64,000 nt of DNA from Pocillopora verrucosa (taxonomy: Eukaryota > Cnidaria > Anthozoa > Scleractinia > Pocilloporidae), in assembly GCF_036669915.1 (NCBI RefSeq), contig NC_089319.1, positions 20,517,385 through 20,581,384 of the forward strand, in the 5' to 3' direction. A program made the position numbers and the translations under genes. Below are positions 32,979 through 44,700 of this stretch, piece by piece. A model generated the notes under the pieces. It was not told where the DNA came from and ran no database searches. It saw only the letters and a list, made by a program, of their open reading frames with translations. Positions within the stretch are counted from its first letter, which is position 1. Every line of letters begins with the position of its first letter.

Positions 32979-34417
32979 TTATTCTCCCTTCTGAGTCAAA
33001 TTTTCACTCAGTTCCCAAAGTTTCCTTGCCACTCCATCATCCCTAGTATTAGGAGGGAATTCTTTCACATCACAGTCAGCAAAGATTGCTCCAGAAACTT
33101 GTTTTAACTTTTCCTCAGTTGCACAGTAAACAATTGTCTGAGCTCCTTCCCACGGTCTCTTCGTCACTACTGTTGCAATTGGGTACAGGAACAATTTTTT
33201 CAACAAACTTAGTTTTGAGTTGCGATGAAGTTCTGTCCAACATAATCCAGGACACAGTGAATTGACAGTTACACCTGGAAATTGAAGATGGGAATCATTT
33301 TGAAGACAGGAAACACAGAAGTATGGGTCTGTTTTATGTGCTTGTCTTTAAAATAATATCTGTTATAATCCATCAGATAATTTTGGTCATACACAATTGG
33401 TCTAAACACCCCTACATTAGCTTCCATTTGAAACAAAGATATGCAAGTTTATTTGTCCTTGAACATTACTTGCTCTTTGTAAATCTCAGTTTTCCTTAAG
33501 CTCTGCATCAGAAAACTGTTTACTCCTCAGAAAAAATAATGTCAGTAGAGAAATATCCAAGCATATTTTAGGCCCAAATGGAGGGTATTGTTTACGTAAC
33601 TGATTTTTTTTCTACTTTCTTATCATCCTTTCTGCTTAAAAATGTCGTGATAATCCAAACAGAAAATTCTTTTTGGTCACTCCTAGTAATAAAAGGGTTG
33701 GAAGGTACAAACAAATGATCATCCCTTACCATCAGGAAGCCTTTTGTTTAACTCGTGAGCAAAAAGCATGTTTGCCAGTTTGCTTTGAGCATAGGGGCCT
33801 TTCATGCGGTATCCTCTTCCAGGTTTTTCGTGACCTTTCTCTCCGTGAATATTGTCAAAATCAATAGAAGCCCTTTTAGCCAAGCTTGATGACACAACAA
33901 CAATCCTGCTTGGAGATGATTTCTCGAGCAGATCTAATAACAAATTTGTCAACAAAAAATGCCCAAGGTGGTTTACACCAAAATGCATCTCAAAACCATC
34001 TTGGGTTTTGGGCACAGGAGGGTCCATGTAGACTCCAGCATTGTTTATCAGGACATCCAGCCTCACTTCCTCCTTTAAAATTTCGCCTGCAAACGTACGG
34101 ACTGACTCCAGAGACGACAGATCAAGACTCTTCACGACAACTGTTGCATCTCTGACCTTTGCAAGGATTTCGTCAGCAGCTTTTTGTCCTTTTTCAAGAC
34201 TCCTGCAAGCGAGGATAACCCTTGCTTCACGTCGAGCGAGCTCAAGGGCAGTTTCTTTACCGAGCCCTGTATTCGCTCCAGTGATGATCACAGTCTTCCC
34301 TTTCATCGAGACAGCATTCGTACATACTCCTCCAGCAAAATAACAACGCAAACGATAATATACAAAGGCAAGACCAGCGGTCAAAGCTGATATGACTATC
34401 ACCGCGTCATTCGCCAT
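32979..34417 (-). CDS. retinol dehydrogenase-like short-chain dehydrogenase
   Basis: Two exons, 34417-33730 and 33274-32979, encode 327 residues. The protein is an NAD(P)-dependent classical SDR of the RDH11-14 type, which oxidises or reduces retinoids or related lipids at membranes. The start [20 protein letters not shown] is a membrane anchor. The cofactor motif TGANTGLG lies at 46-53, NNAG at 125-128 and YAQSK at 209-213 (the Tyr-x3-Lys catalytic pair). The exon 1 donor GATG|GTAAGG joins the acceptor TTTCCAG|GTGTAACT to give [12 protein letters not shown], as family members have at this point. The frame stays open upstream to 34543, but using a start there would run through the neighbouring gene's first codons, so Met 34417 is preferred. 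Substrate not determinable; RDH13 or RDH14 would be the closest guess. Confidence 0.87.
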
Positions 34418-34468
34418 TTTGTAAAACCTTTCTAAAGACCTTGTTACCAGTCTACCGCGTATTTCAAG
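34418..34468. promoter_or_regulatory. very short divergent promoter
   Basis: Only 51 bp separate the start codons of the SDR (-) and PITHD1 (+) genes, so 5' UTRs must be very short or overlap. No TATA box is visible. Confidence 0.5.
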
Positions 34469-35089
34469 ATGGCGGGTTGTGGACACCAGCACCATGACCA
34501 CGAACATGACGTTTCTGAAGAAGAAAGAGGGGCTCAGTTTCACCTTTTTCTAAAGATCGATCTCTTAAAGCTTCAATGCTTGAACGAAGCTGAGGAAGAA
34601 TCGGCCAAAAACGTTTTCAAACCTTGGGATGAACGCTTGGATACTAACAAATTCGTCGAAAGTGATGTCGACGAAGAACTTTTGTTTAACATTCCTTTCG
34701 TCGGACAGGTCAAATTAAAAGGTGTTGTCGTGATTGGCGGAGAAAATGGTGAGCATCCCTCTGAAATGAAACTGTACAAGAATCGCCCTTCCATGACTTT
34801 TGATGATACAAATGCGGAGCCTGATCAGACGTTTGAAATGAGTGAGGACCACGATGGAAGTTTAGAATACACGCCTAAAGTCGCACGTTTTTCTAATGTG
34901 GAGCATCTTTCAATTTACTTTCCGCGTAACTTTGGAGCTGAAACTAGCAAAGTGTATTTCATAGGATTGAAGGGGGACTTTCAAGAGGCCCATCGCCATG
35001 GCGTGACAATTTGTACCTACGAAGCAAAACCGAACATATCTGATCACAAAACAGGCGCCTTTAACAGCGTAAATCATACGATTAGCTAG
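34469..35089 (+). CDS. PITHD1: PITH domain-containing protein 1
   Basis: An intronless gene of 206 residues, close to the human length (about 211). A Cys/His-rich start ([13 protein letters not shown]) is followed by the PITH domain: [114 protein letters not shown]. Nearly every block matches what I recall of animal PITHD1. The PITH domain is shared with thioredoxin-like 1, which binds the proteasome there; PITHD1 itself lacks the thioredoxin domain. Lack of introns in an otherwise intron-rich window could mean an old retrocopy or simple intron loss. Confidence 0.93.
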   Translation: MAGCGHQHHDHEHDVSEEERGAQFHLFLKIDLLKLQCLNEAEEESAKNVFKPWDERLDTNKFVESDVDEELLFNIPFVGQVKLKGVVVIGGENGEHPSEMKLYKNRPSMTFDDTNAEPDQTFEMSEDHDGSLEYTPKVARFSNVEHLSIYFPRNFGAETSKVYFIGLKGDFQEAHRHGVTICTYEAKPNISDHKTGAFNSVNHTIS

Positions 35090-35732
35090 AGAGAAAGAAA
35101 GGGCTTTAATTATTGAGTGAAAAATTGAATGCGCTTTTGAAAGCTTGTTGCAGTGGAAAGTAACTTTTTTTGTAAAGTTCAACTTAGAGAAAGAGTGTTT
35201 CAAATAGTTTCATGTTTCATCAATTTGTCAGTTACAGCTGTTGAACCATTATTAATTCTGGTTTAGTTAGGAGCAATAAACGAGGTGTTCCATTTGAGTA
35301 TGGAAGCTTATTTTTGGGGGGGCACAGGGAGATTCGTTTTCTTTTTGAGGATGGAGGGGGGAGAATGGGGAAAAGAAGGTAATACTCTCCCTTCCCAGCC
35401 CTCCCATCTCTCGCACACCTTTGACTCATATCTCTCTTTCCACGTTATAAAACACTGCAAATCAATGATCGACAAATGTTTGTATTGCAGTGTGTCTTTC
35501 CAGCTTCCCACCCTAACATTAGTCCTCCCCTTTCATGGTTCATGTACCCTTTCCACTCCCTATTCTCTAGGACTCCTTCCCTTACTATGATGCTCTTGCT
35601 TTCTCATTTTCTTCGTTTCTAATCGCTTTTACGTGTTGCAGACCTAACATATGGGAGTCGGGGGTATCTGTTGCATCCGGGAAACCTCTTACACTTTTCG
35701 CGCGAATTTCGAGTCGACTGAACACAAACAAT
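35090..35732. other. spacer between PITHD1 and PALB2
   Basis: PITHD1 3' UTR and PALB2 promoter region. It holds G/C-rich low-complexity stretches (35317-35400). No other gene seen. Confidence 0.5.
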
Positions 35733-38700
35733 ATGGCGGCCCACTGCAGCCAAGATGAACAAAAACAGGTGAGTTTTGTTTAGGTTACTTGCCCTTTGTT
35801 TTCATAAATAACAGGACGAATGAAAAGGAAAGGGATTTTTTTTATTTTTAATTCGTTCAAATGTACGTGATAACGAGAGTTTTGTACGTGTTTTCGTCTA
35901 TTATGTGAGGAGAAGGAGAGCTCGAATTTAAATTCTCCATGATGAGCTGTGAGATTTGAAATGAAGGTGCGATCTCCGACCACATATTTGCTAACCACCC
36001 ATATATATTAAATCGAGTCACTTGCATCTTTTTCATGTGTATAGATTATGAGGCAGCGGCTGTTAGAACTTGAAAGAAAACATGCAAAGGCCTTGAGAAA
36101 ACTTAAGGTAAGTTACAGGAATTTTTTCCTAATGATTCTGCACCGGTGTTGAATTTATACAAAGCAATTCACTTTAAAAGGAGACGGTCTTTTCACTCTG
36201 ACCAGTATTTATTACTTCTTTTATAGAGAGCTGAGATTACAAAGCAAAGGCGGCAAACCTTTGGTGGTTTCACAGTCCAAGAGGAGACCACATACGGTAA
36301 TGCTCAAAACAGATCCAGTATTTCACTTTCTCGTGAATCATTTTCTCCCGGAGACGCAAATTCAAGTTCCCTTTCAGCTCACAAGAAAGGAGTCTGTAAA
36401 ACTGTGACATTTAGGGATGTTGTAGAGACTCATCAGCAACCACTTTGTGAGAGGAAATCAGAAAATCAAAATGGGATAGATGTGGCTTCCAGTGGAACGT
36501 CTAAACAAAGACCTGCCCTTGTGGAATCGTGCAAACAAGATGAGAATGTCGGTAAAATAGCACAGATTTGTGTTGGGAGCAACAATATTCATGGTTTTGA
36601 AACAGACAATGTGTGGGTCACATCATGTAATGATGATATTGTATTATGTGACAATGCAGTGCTTCCTGAAAACAGTACAGTCATATCAGAGCACAAAGAT
36701 TTTTCCAAGAGTGAGGTTGACCAAGGCCAAACTTTAAGAAATGCTGCTTGTTCTTGTGGAAATGAGGATGTACAAATTCCTTCATGGAACAATGAAAACA
36801 GTGAATCAGCAAATGAAATTTATTTTGATAATTGTGGAAAAGAAATGACTGCAACCTCTGAAGTAGTCGAACCTCTAAGTATAGGAACTGTATCAGTTTT
36901 TAATCCAGATGCCCTTAACAATGAAGGCATACAGGAATGTTTGGCAAAAGGTGAAGCTTCTGAAAAAGCAGCTGAGGCACCTGAAAAGAAAAATAGTATT
37001 AGCTGCCCCTCTGTTCATGAAAATGGAAGTTTATCTTTAGAAAGCAGGCATTGGATGCATCTATTTGAAGAAGAGTTTCCAAGTCTACAGTCCACACCCA
37101 GCTTTGGAAAGCAATCACTTGTTTCCAAGGATGGTTATTCTACACAATCAAAGAAAACAAAATCATACAGATCAAAACAATCTAGACCAAAAAAAGGAAT
37201 CAATTCACAAAGCAAAAGTAAAACCATGAAATGTAGTGCAGAACAATCATCAGTAACTTTGAAAGACAATTCACATGAACAAAGTTTGTCCAAGGGTTTT
37301 GTGTTCCCAAGACTCTCCTCAGATGAGGCAAAACCTGGTGGTCCTCTGGGTATCATTGTAGACTTTTCTTTGCCTGATAAAGAGTTTGCAAAGTTGAAAC
37401 TTGCAAAAATCAAAGCTGCTTTGCCAGCTGAGAGGATCAGTAGAGAACTAAATAACAAAAGTACAGTAAAGGTGAAAGAACATGACACTATGCCAAAGAG
37501 AGAGAAGGCTTTACAGGAGTTGAGTGGTGGTGAAATCAAAGAAGACTGTTCTCACAATTTTATTAATTCATCAATTTTATCTTCAATGCAGTTCGATAGC
37601 ACAAGTAAACCTGATGAATTGGAAAGTGTCTCTATTACAGAAACCTCAGACAGAAAGAGTATCAATCAAGCGCCACAATTCATTTCCACATCTGGAAACT
37701 TAGAGAGTCAAAAAAATTCAGAGCATTGTGTAAATCAGTACTCATCAAGTCCAAAACACCAATATGATCTTCAGTTGAAACATGAGCAAATGAATAATAG
37801 TGAAGTAGACTTCTCTCCAAGGGAAACATTGCAAGAAAATCCTATAATAGGTGTAAAGCCTTGTTTACCTTACCAGGTAGATGAAAAGTCAGTCAGTGAA
37901 GTAAATATTGGTGAAGAAACAAGCAGTATTACACACTCAACTTGTGATATTCCTCTTAAGGATGGTGTTGATGATGAAATTGGTGTTATAAGTGACAGCG
38001 GTGATGAAAACAACAAAGAGATTATGGATACCTCAGACCTTGATGGTGGAGCATTGGATAAAAATTTTCCACATCAGTGTGGTCATGAGGGACCAAAATT
38101 ATGTAAAGAAATTTCCAATGATAGGCAGCCTAAATTTGCTTCTGATTCTCCTGAAAAAGATGGTGTGAGGGAAACTAAAGCTAGAAAAATTTCATGTGAA
38201 GCTGATTCAGTCATTTGCAGAAGTCAACCAAGTTTACTTCATTTAGAAGAACAAATATTAAATCCATCATGTCCTGAACCTAGTGTTGGTGAACAAGCTA
38301 CTCCTCATGGAAAAATGACTGAGCCTTTAGAGAGCTCACAGTCATCCTGTTTAAGATCACCAGAGGATCAATCAGAACTGACTCCCATGCTGATGATGGC
38401 CTGCTTACAGGTACATATTGCTTCTAATTCCTTAACTTCCATAGTCTGGTCAGTAATTCTCTTTAATAGCTTCTATACTCTTCCTAGTTAGTTAGTAAGG
38501 AGAACTTGACAACATCTTCTACTTGATAAATTTGTCCATTCTCATCACCTTTTGTAGGGTTACTGATGACTTATGGTGACTTTGAAACTTAGCAGGTTGA
38601 GAGACTATTCTAATGTAATGGTTGATCTTTGCTTTCCTTATGAAGCAAAGGAAAAGTCTGCACTCAAGCCTTGTGACCCATCCAGCAGGAGTTGTTTTTG

Positions 38701-41700
38701 AGTTTCTGTAGCATAAGCGACTAGGAGTATGACTACTCCCCCTAGATAGGATGCCAATCCATAGCAAGGTTATCCCCTAGCATTTTATTAGGCTTCCCTG
38801 TCTTTTTGCTAGTACCAATTTATACTCCTTGGTGGAGAGATAGGCACCTTGAAAGTAAAGTATTTTGCCGAGGAACAGAGTGCAATGACCTGGCAGGTGT
38901 CGCACCTGAACCTCTTCACCCTGAGTCCAGAGAACTGACTGTAAGGCCACTGCATCTACCACATCCTTATAAAATAGCTAGGATAGCCTTATTTTGTTAT
39001 TATTAGAAGTGAAGTAAACTTTAAAAACAGTATTTTAATTATTATTAGCACTAAGTTATGTCATATCTGTTTTTGCATAGCATCATATGGAGGGTGAATG
39101 CAATGTTGTCAGGTCTGTTTCTCTGTCATCATATGAGCCAGCAAGTGGGAAAGATGTAACAGTACCAAAGATGAAGAGAGATGTTCTGGCAGTGTGTCTG
39201 GCGCATTTAATCGTCATCTGGACAGTTGTACCTGGATTGCAATGGAATGTACTTTACAAATGGAGTCTTCCTTCTGTAAGAGATCATCACTAAATTTTGT
39301 TATAATATTTTGTTTAGCCCATCAGGTGTGATGGCAGAGAGAGTCAGGAGGTTCAATATTTTTTGTGCACAAATGCACTTTCAGCTCATTAAAAGTACAA
39401 AAATGTGTGTGATAGACATATTTACCATGTGGTTTTATGGTGTGAATTTGCTATATCAGTTTCAATTTCCACATAGTGTTAAATTGTGTGTGAGTCTTGC
39501 CCCACTTTTGTTTCAAAAATAGTGGTTTTTGATGTGATGCTACAAATCTAATAGAAGAAAAAGAAATGTTAACTTTTGAATAAAGTTAAAATAATACACT
39601 TGTTGGACTTGTGATTGACACTTGAAATAATCTTGCAGAATGGAGGGGAGGAGTTTGTGAGTGTTCAAGTTGTGCCAAGGAATTCTCATGTTGTCCTTTT
39701 GGTTGGAGGGAATTTCTGTGGAGGCAATGGGAGGTAAGGAAAGGAGTCATTGGAAAGAAGCTTTTAATGAGCTAATGATGACAATTTAAAACTGGGCTGT
39801 GTGAAAGAGCATGTGCTTCAGCTTACGTTAGGAATATGGGGGCTCCATATTCCTGCATAAACCGTTTGGGATACCTATGGCAAAAGGTCATTATCCTTCA
39901 AGAATGGGCCCTGTTATAGCTACAACAGGGGATGAGACTCTTAAACTTTAGCTGTACCTACATGTGCCTATTTATGGGTCAAATTATGACATCACAATGT
40001 AGTCCACCATAGATCCTGATGCAGTGCACATGGAAATTAGGATGTTTTATTGTTTATAGAGAAAAGAAGCACTTGTCAGAGAATATTTTACTGTTTACTA
40101 CTGTACTCTTTTTGGCACAGACATATTGACACATGGAACAGTTTACTGTCATCAGTAGTTGAACTTGACTCAATTAATGCTTTTAAGAAAGCTCTTAAAT
40201 CAACATTTTTTAACTAGGCCTATAACTAAAAATTAAATTATTCTATGTATTAAACATTATTTAATTATAATTTTAAATAAAATTTTTATCTTAGATATGT
40301 CTTCTTTATTTAGATTTTATATTTATATAGATATATGCCTGTATGTAAAATGTTTCAGTATGTATATGTATATTGCATAGTATTAAATTTTTATATCTGG
40401 GGTATAGTTTGCAATGAGGATTAAGTTCCTCCCTTCCATAACCCTTTTTTAATAATAATATGTTGTACCGGTATGTTATTATTTAAATAAAGTTGTTATA
40501 TATATTCTGACTTTGGTCCGTTGCAGAATTCTCGGTTACTCAGATGATGGAGACTATTCTTTGGATTTGAAACATGATGACACTTTGTAAGTAATTTTAA
40601 TTTGTATGGGCTTGTAGGAGATATGTGTATGAAAGTAGAGGAAAACACTGCAAGCAAAGAAAGCAGGCAGATTTTCAAAAAGGGGAGTGTTTTGACCTCT
40701 CTCCAAAAACTGATGGGAATGTTGATCCTCAGAAATTTAGAACGTAGCCTCCCAAAGGTGTCACTCTGCATTTCATGGATCTAAGTTTATTTTCATCTGT
40801 TAAAAATTACAATTGTAAGCAACAAGTAATAATTCTGTGAGGTGAGGCGTAAATTTCCTTTTTAACAGCTCTCAATACCGAAATGCGTTTGAAATTTCAC
40901 CCCAACTGCTAACAGTAATAACTACTGGATTAAATTTTGAGAGGAAGATATGCTTATTTTTAAAGTAAGAATTTAAAGCAGTAGCACTTTCTTACTTTAG
41001 GAGTAACAAGCACAAATTTTCAACCATGTGCTTACTGTCTGATTCATGGGAAAAGGAGAATACCAAGGACATTGAGTTTGTTATCGCAAACAGGGAATCT
41101 TCTGAAGTAGCCTTGACAAAGTGGACGCTGGATAGTTTCTGCTTGTGAGTATTTGAACTATAAGAATTTTCACGACTGTGATAAATCTATTGAAAGACTG
41201 AAAGAACTTAAAATGATAAAAATGTAGAGCTCGAGTGTACAGTAGCGTAACAAACTGTTGTGGTCTGCTTGTGGTCTCCCCCTCCCATAAGCCCTAAGTA
41301 GCCTTCATTTGACTTGCTGGTTACACAAAATTTATAACACTCTTTTTATTTCTTTCGGAACGCGCAGAAACTTGTTTCTAATTTTGAAAATTGGAAGAAG
41401 GTTTCTGCGCGATTCAAACAGTCCGTGACTCGGACGACGAGATCAGTCTGTTTAAAGGAACTTTTAGTGCCGACAGAGTGCACCCACAAGAGCACGCGCA
41501 CCATGCGTTTATATGTCTATGACTGCACGACGGGGAGATGTTGATTTGGTAGACTTGGCCACTTTGCATCCCTTTGATGGACTCATCCTCCCCGTTTAAA
41601 ACCCGTGGAACATTTAAGCTTAGTGATGGGGTGTTTGAGATGTATTTACAACATAAGCTAGAACTTTCCGTCGTGAGTGAGAGCCGTCTACATTACTGCG

Positions 41701-44700
41701 TCACAGTGACTAAGATTGACGCCAGTTTGAGCGTGGCAGGTTCCTCTGTATCGAACAGTTAAACTATTGTTAGGATGGCCAGCTAGTAGTGAATAGCTCG
41801 GTTTTTCGGTAGGAAGATGCGGTTTGATCGTCTTTGTGAAGATACACTGTTTTCTTCAATCATGGCTAGGTGTCAAGTTTTAAAATAGTTAACAATAAAT
41901 TATTTGGTAGAGCTCTGAATTCAAGACAAAAAGTTCAAAATTATCGCGATCACTTTGCTCGAAATTCTTTGGCTTCAAGAGATTTTTTGACATTTTTCTT
42001 CCTTGTTCTATTTAGGGTAATTAAACAAAGGCAGTATTTTACTCCAATAATCACTGAAAGTGAATTTTCATCAATCCAAGCCGTTGAAGGTAGTCACTGC
42101 CTTCTCTTGGGCACAACGCAGGATCAACTCTTACTGTGGTGAGTTGTTGATATTGTCAGCATTATGATTATAACTACCGCCAATAAAATCATTGTTCTAA
42201 TCACTGGTCGTTAATGATTTTCGTATAAAGCTTCGTGAGGCGCAGTGAGAGGAATGAGATATCTCTACATCACATCTCATTTCTCAACTGGATCGTGGAG
42301 AAAAACTATTTCTCCATGGCTGAATTTTTCAAGAACTATACCCCTTTGTCCCTATATACTTTCTACTTTAACAATGGTACGATTATCTTTATCTTCTTTC
42401 TTTAGGAAGGCCAATTATACGGCACAAACGCTAGGAAAAGTTGTAGTTATTTTAATGACATTACGACAATTTTAAAATCAACTTACATTTTAATGCGCCT
42501 TTGCCTATCTTTGTCTTCGTAATCGGTATTGCTTGAAACATTGAATTTGTATACCATCTTCAGTTATAGAGCGACTTAACAAAATAGAATGAATTACAAG
42601 GTTACTTTAAAAATATTTTCCGGAAATTACACAGTAGTCTTAGTTTTTGCCGTTAGTAAAGTCGTCGTACACTTTGACATGAAACTGTCCTCATCATTCG
42701 CGTTACATCTCATGTGGTTTTTTCGTGGTAAACCTGTGGCTCCAGCTAGTTAGTATTTCGTTGTACATCTTTGGCAGCCCGAGGTTCCATCACGATTCAA
42801 GGAACCAATTCTACTCAGTACATCCCGGCAAAAGTTTGCTCTCTTACTCGGGACGTCATACCGGTCCATTCCAATTCTGATGGCAACCTGATCCCTGGCG
42901 TCGTCGATGCCACCCTTTTGAACGGTGTTGGCGGCAAACAGCAGCACCCAGCGTCGAATGCTGGCAGCGCGGCCGACGTAGCCATAGTGGATGTTTCCAG
43001 GTACATCGTAATTTACGCATCGTCCACACAGGGTCACAGTTTTTGGGCAACGATAGGGACATGATCGTCGTCTGAACGTCTGGGTGCATTTGTAATCCCA
43101 CGGCTTGCAGTTAGCGACAAGGTTGGCAAACTGAACGAGACACCTGGGCCAGAGAAAAGTGTTGTACCAGCTACGGCAACTTCTGATGGCTCTGTTGTTT
43201 CTGTTACGGTTCATTTGCCGTATAAGCCAAGATGTCACGTCCGGTCCACATCTGTCGCGAAAAAAAATTGATTTTCTTCAACATCTCTAGCTTTCGGCCT
43301 ACAGTTTATTTTAGTTGGTAAATGAGGGGAAGGTCCCTCACCTTAACATTAGAAATGCCTTAACTTTTCTGCGCGTAGCTGTTCGTCCTACCTTCGACTT
43401 CTTCGACGCCTTGGATCTTCGCTGACAACATCCGGATCCGTGTAAGGATCTTCCAACTCAGCGTAACTTCCATCCTTCTCAGGGAGGTCCAGCTCTTGAA
43501 TGCCTGGATCTTCCAACTCAACATAACTTCCATCCTCTCTCGGGAGGTCAAGCTCTTGAATGTCTGTAAATGTTAGAATTGTTAGCAGAACACGGCTTTC
43601 CCTTTTTGTTGGTAGCTTCTGAGCCCTGGAGCGATCAGAGCGACTAGGGCTTAAGATCGTACTGCCTTATTTCAAATTTGCTTCAAATGCTGTTTGCTGT
43701 GGTTTCTATCCAGTGCCACTGCGTTTTTGAAAATACTACATTTCCCGATCTGAAAAAGAAAAATCCTAGCTAAAATGTTTCCCTTTCAGGCCACCCACCC
43801 AACTATAGGTTCACAATTCTGATTCAAAACCAACTTCCAGAAGAAAAGGAAAGGCAGTCTGCTCTGGGGCTTTTTTTTATCCGACCAAATATCTCGCTTG
43901 TCTCTTTTCCAGTTTACTGGGCAAGAATCGGTGCATTTTCAGAAGGGTTATAGTTAAACATTCTTCAAACTATTGTCCGGAACTATTGTGATCTTCTACG
44001 TCTTTCATTACTAGTTGTTCTTTTCTCTAAATTTGTTTTTTTGTATTATTCATGTAAAGAAATATTTTCCATCAAAAGGGGATCTCCATTGCATGGTTTG
44101 TACCATCACCGACTTTATAGAGTGCGTCCGAAATAGGAATTACCTTCTTCCGTAAAACCGAGGCCATTTGTCACCAGAATGACAAACATCAGAGGCAGCA
44201 TAGATACCAAACGACTTTTCGACATCATTTTTGTGTTACTCTGTTTGTTAAGAAGAGCAAACACTTTAAGGAATGAACTGGAAATTTTTTTATATATGGT
44301 TTAAGTAAGTGCGTCCTTCGTCATCGTTGTCGCCTGTGTCAGTAATACTAATCAGTATTGCCTGAGCTGAAACGATCTGAAATCGCAATACTGTGACGGG
44401 CTTACTTTATCTATTCTAAGCCTTTCTTCTGAAGTGTAGTATTAATATTTATCTTTAAAGTGGTCTGTGGTGCTGCTTAACTAATTGCTTTTTAAGCACA
44501 AAATATATCCATGTATCAAGTAAGAGAGGTTGCTATCACGCCCTGCTACTAGCACTGGATTGGAAAATAAAAAAAAAACTGTTGAATGCAACTACAACAC
44601 AGATGATAAAAGTACATGTGGAACGCTGCTATTTTTTTTTCTTGTGGGGAGGGGGAGGGAGCGCATCGGAGAAACATGCAGAAAAGGTGTAAAGGTAGCC

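Noticed and set aside
34418..34543. 42-residue N-terminal extension of the SDR protein
   Set aside because: It would overlap the PITHD1 start and lacks the family's usual N terminus; Met 34417 gives a membrane anchor at the expected place.
42771..43101. Plus- and minus-strand frames overlapping the toxin-like exon
   Set aside because: They are shadows of the exon at 42750-43251, which alone carries the conserved blocks and joins in phase with two other exons.
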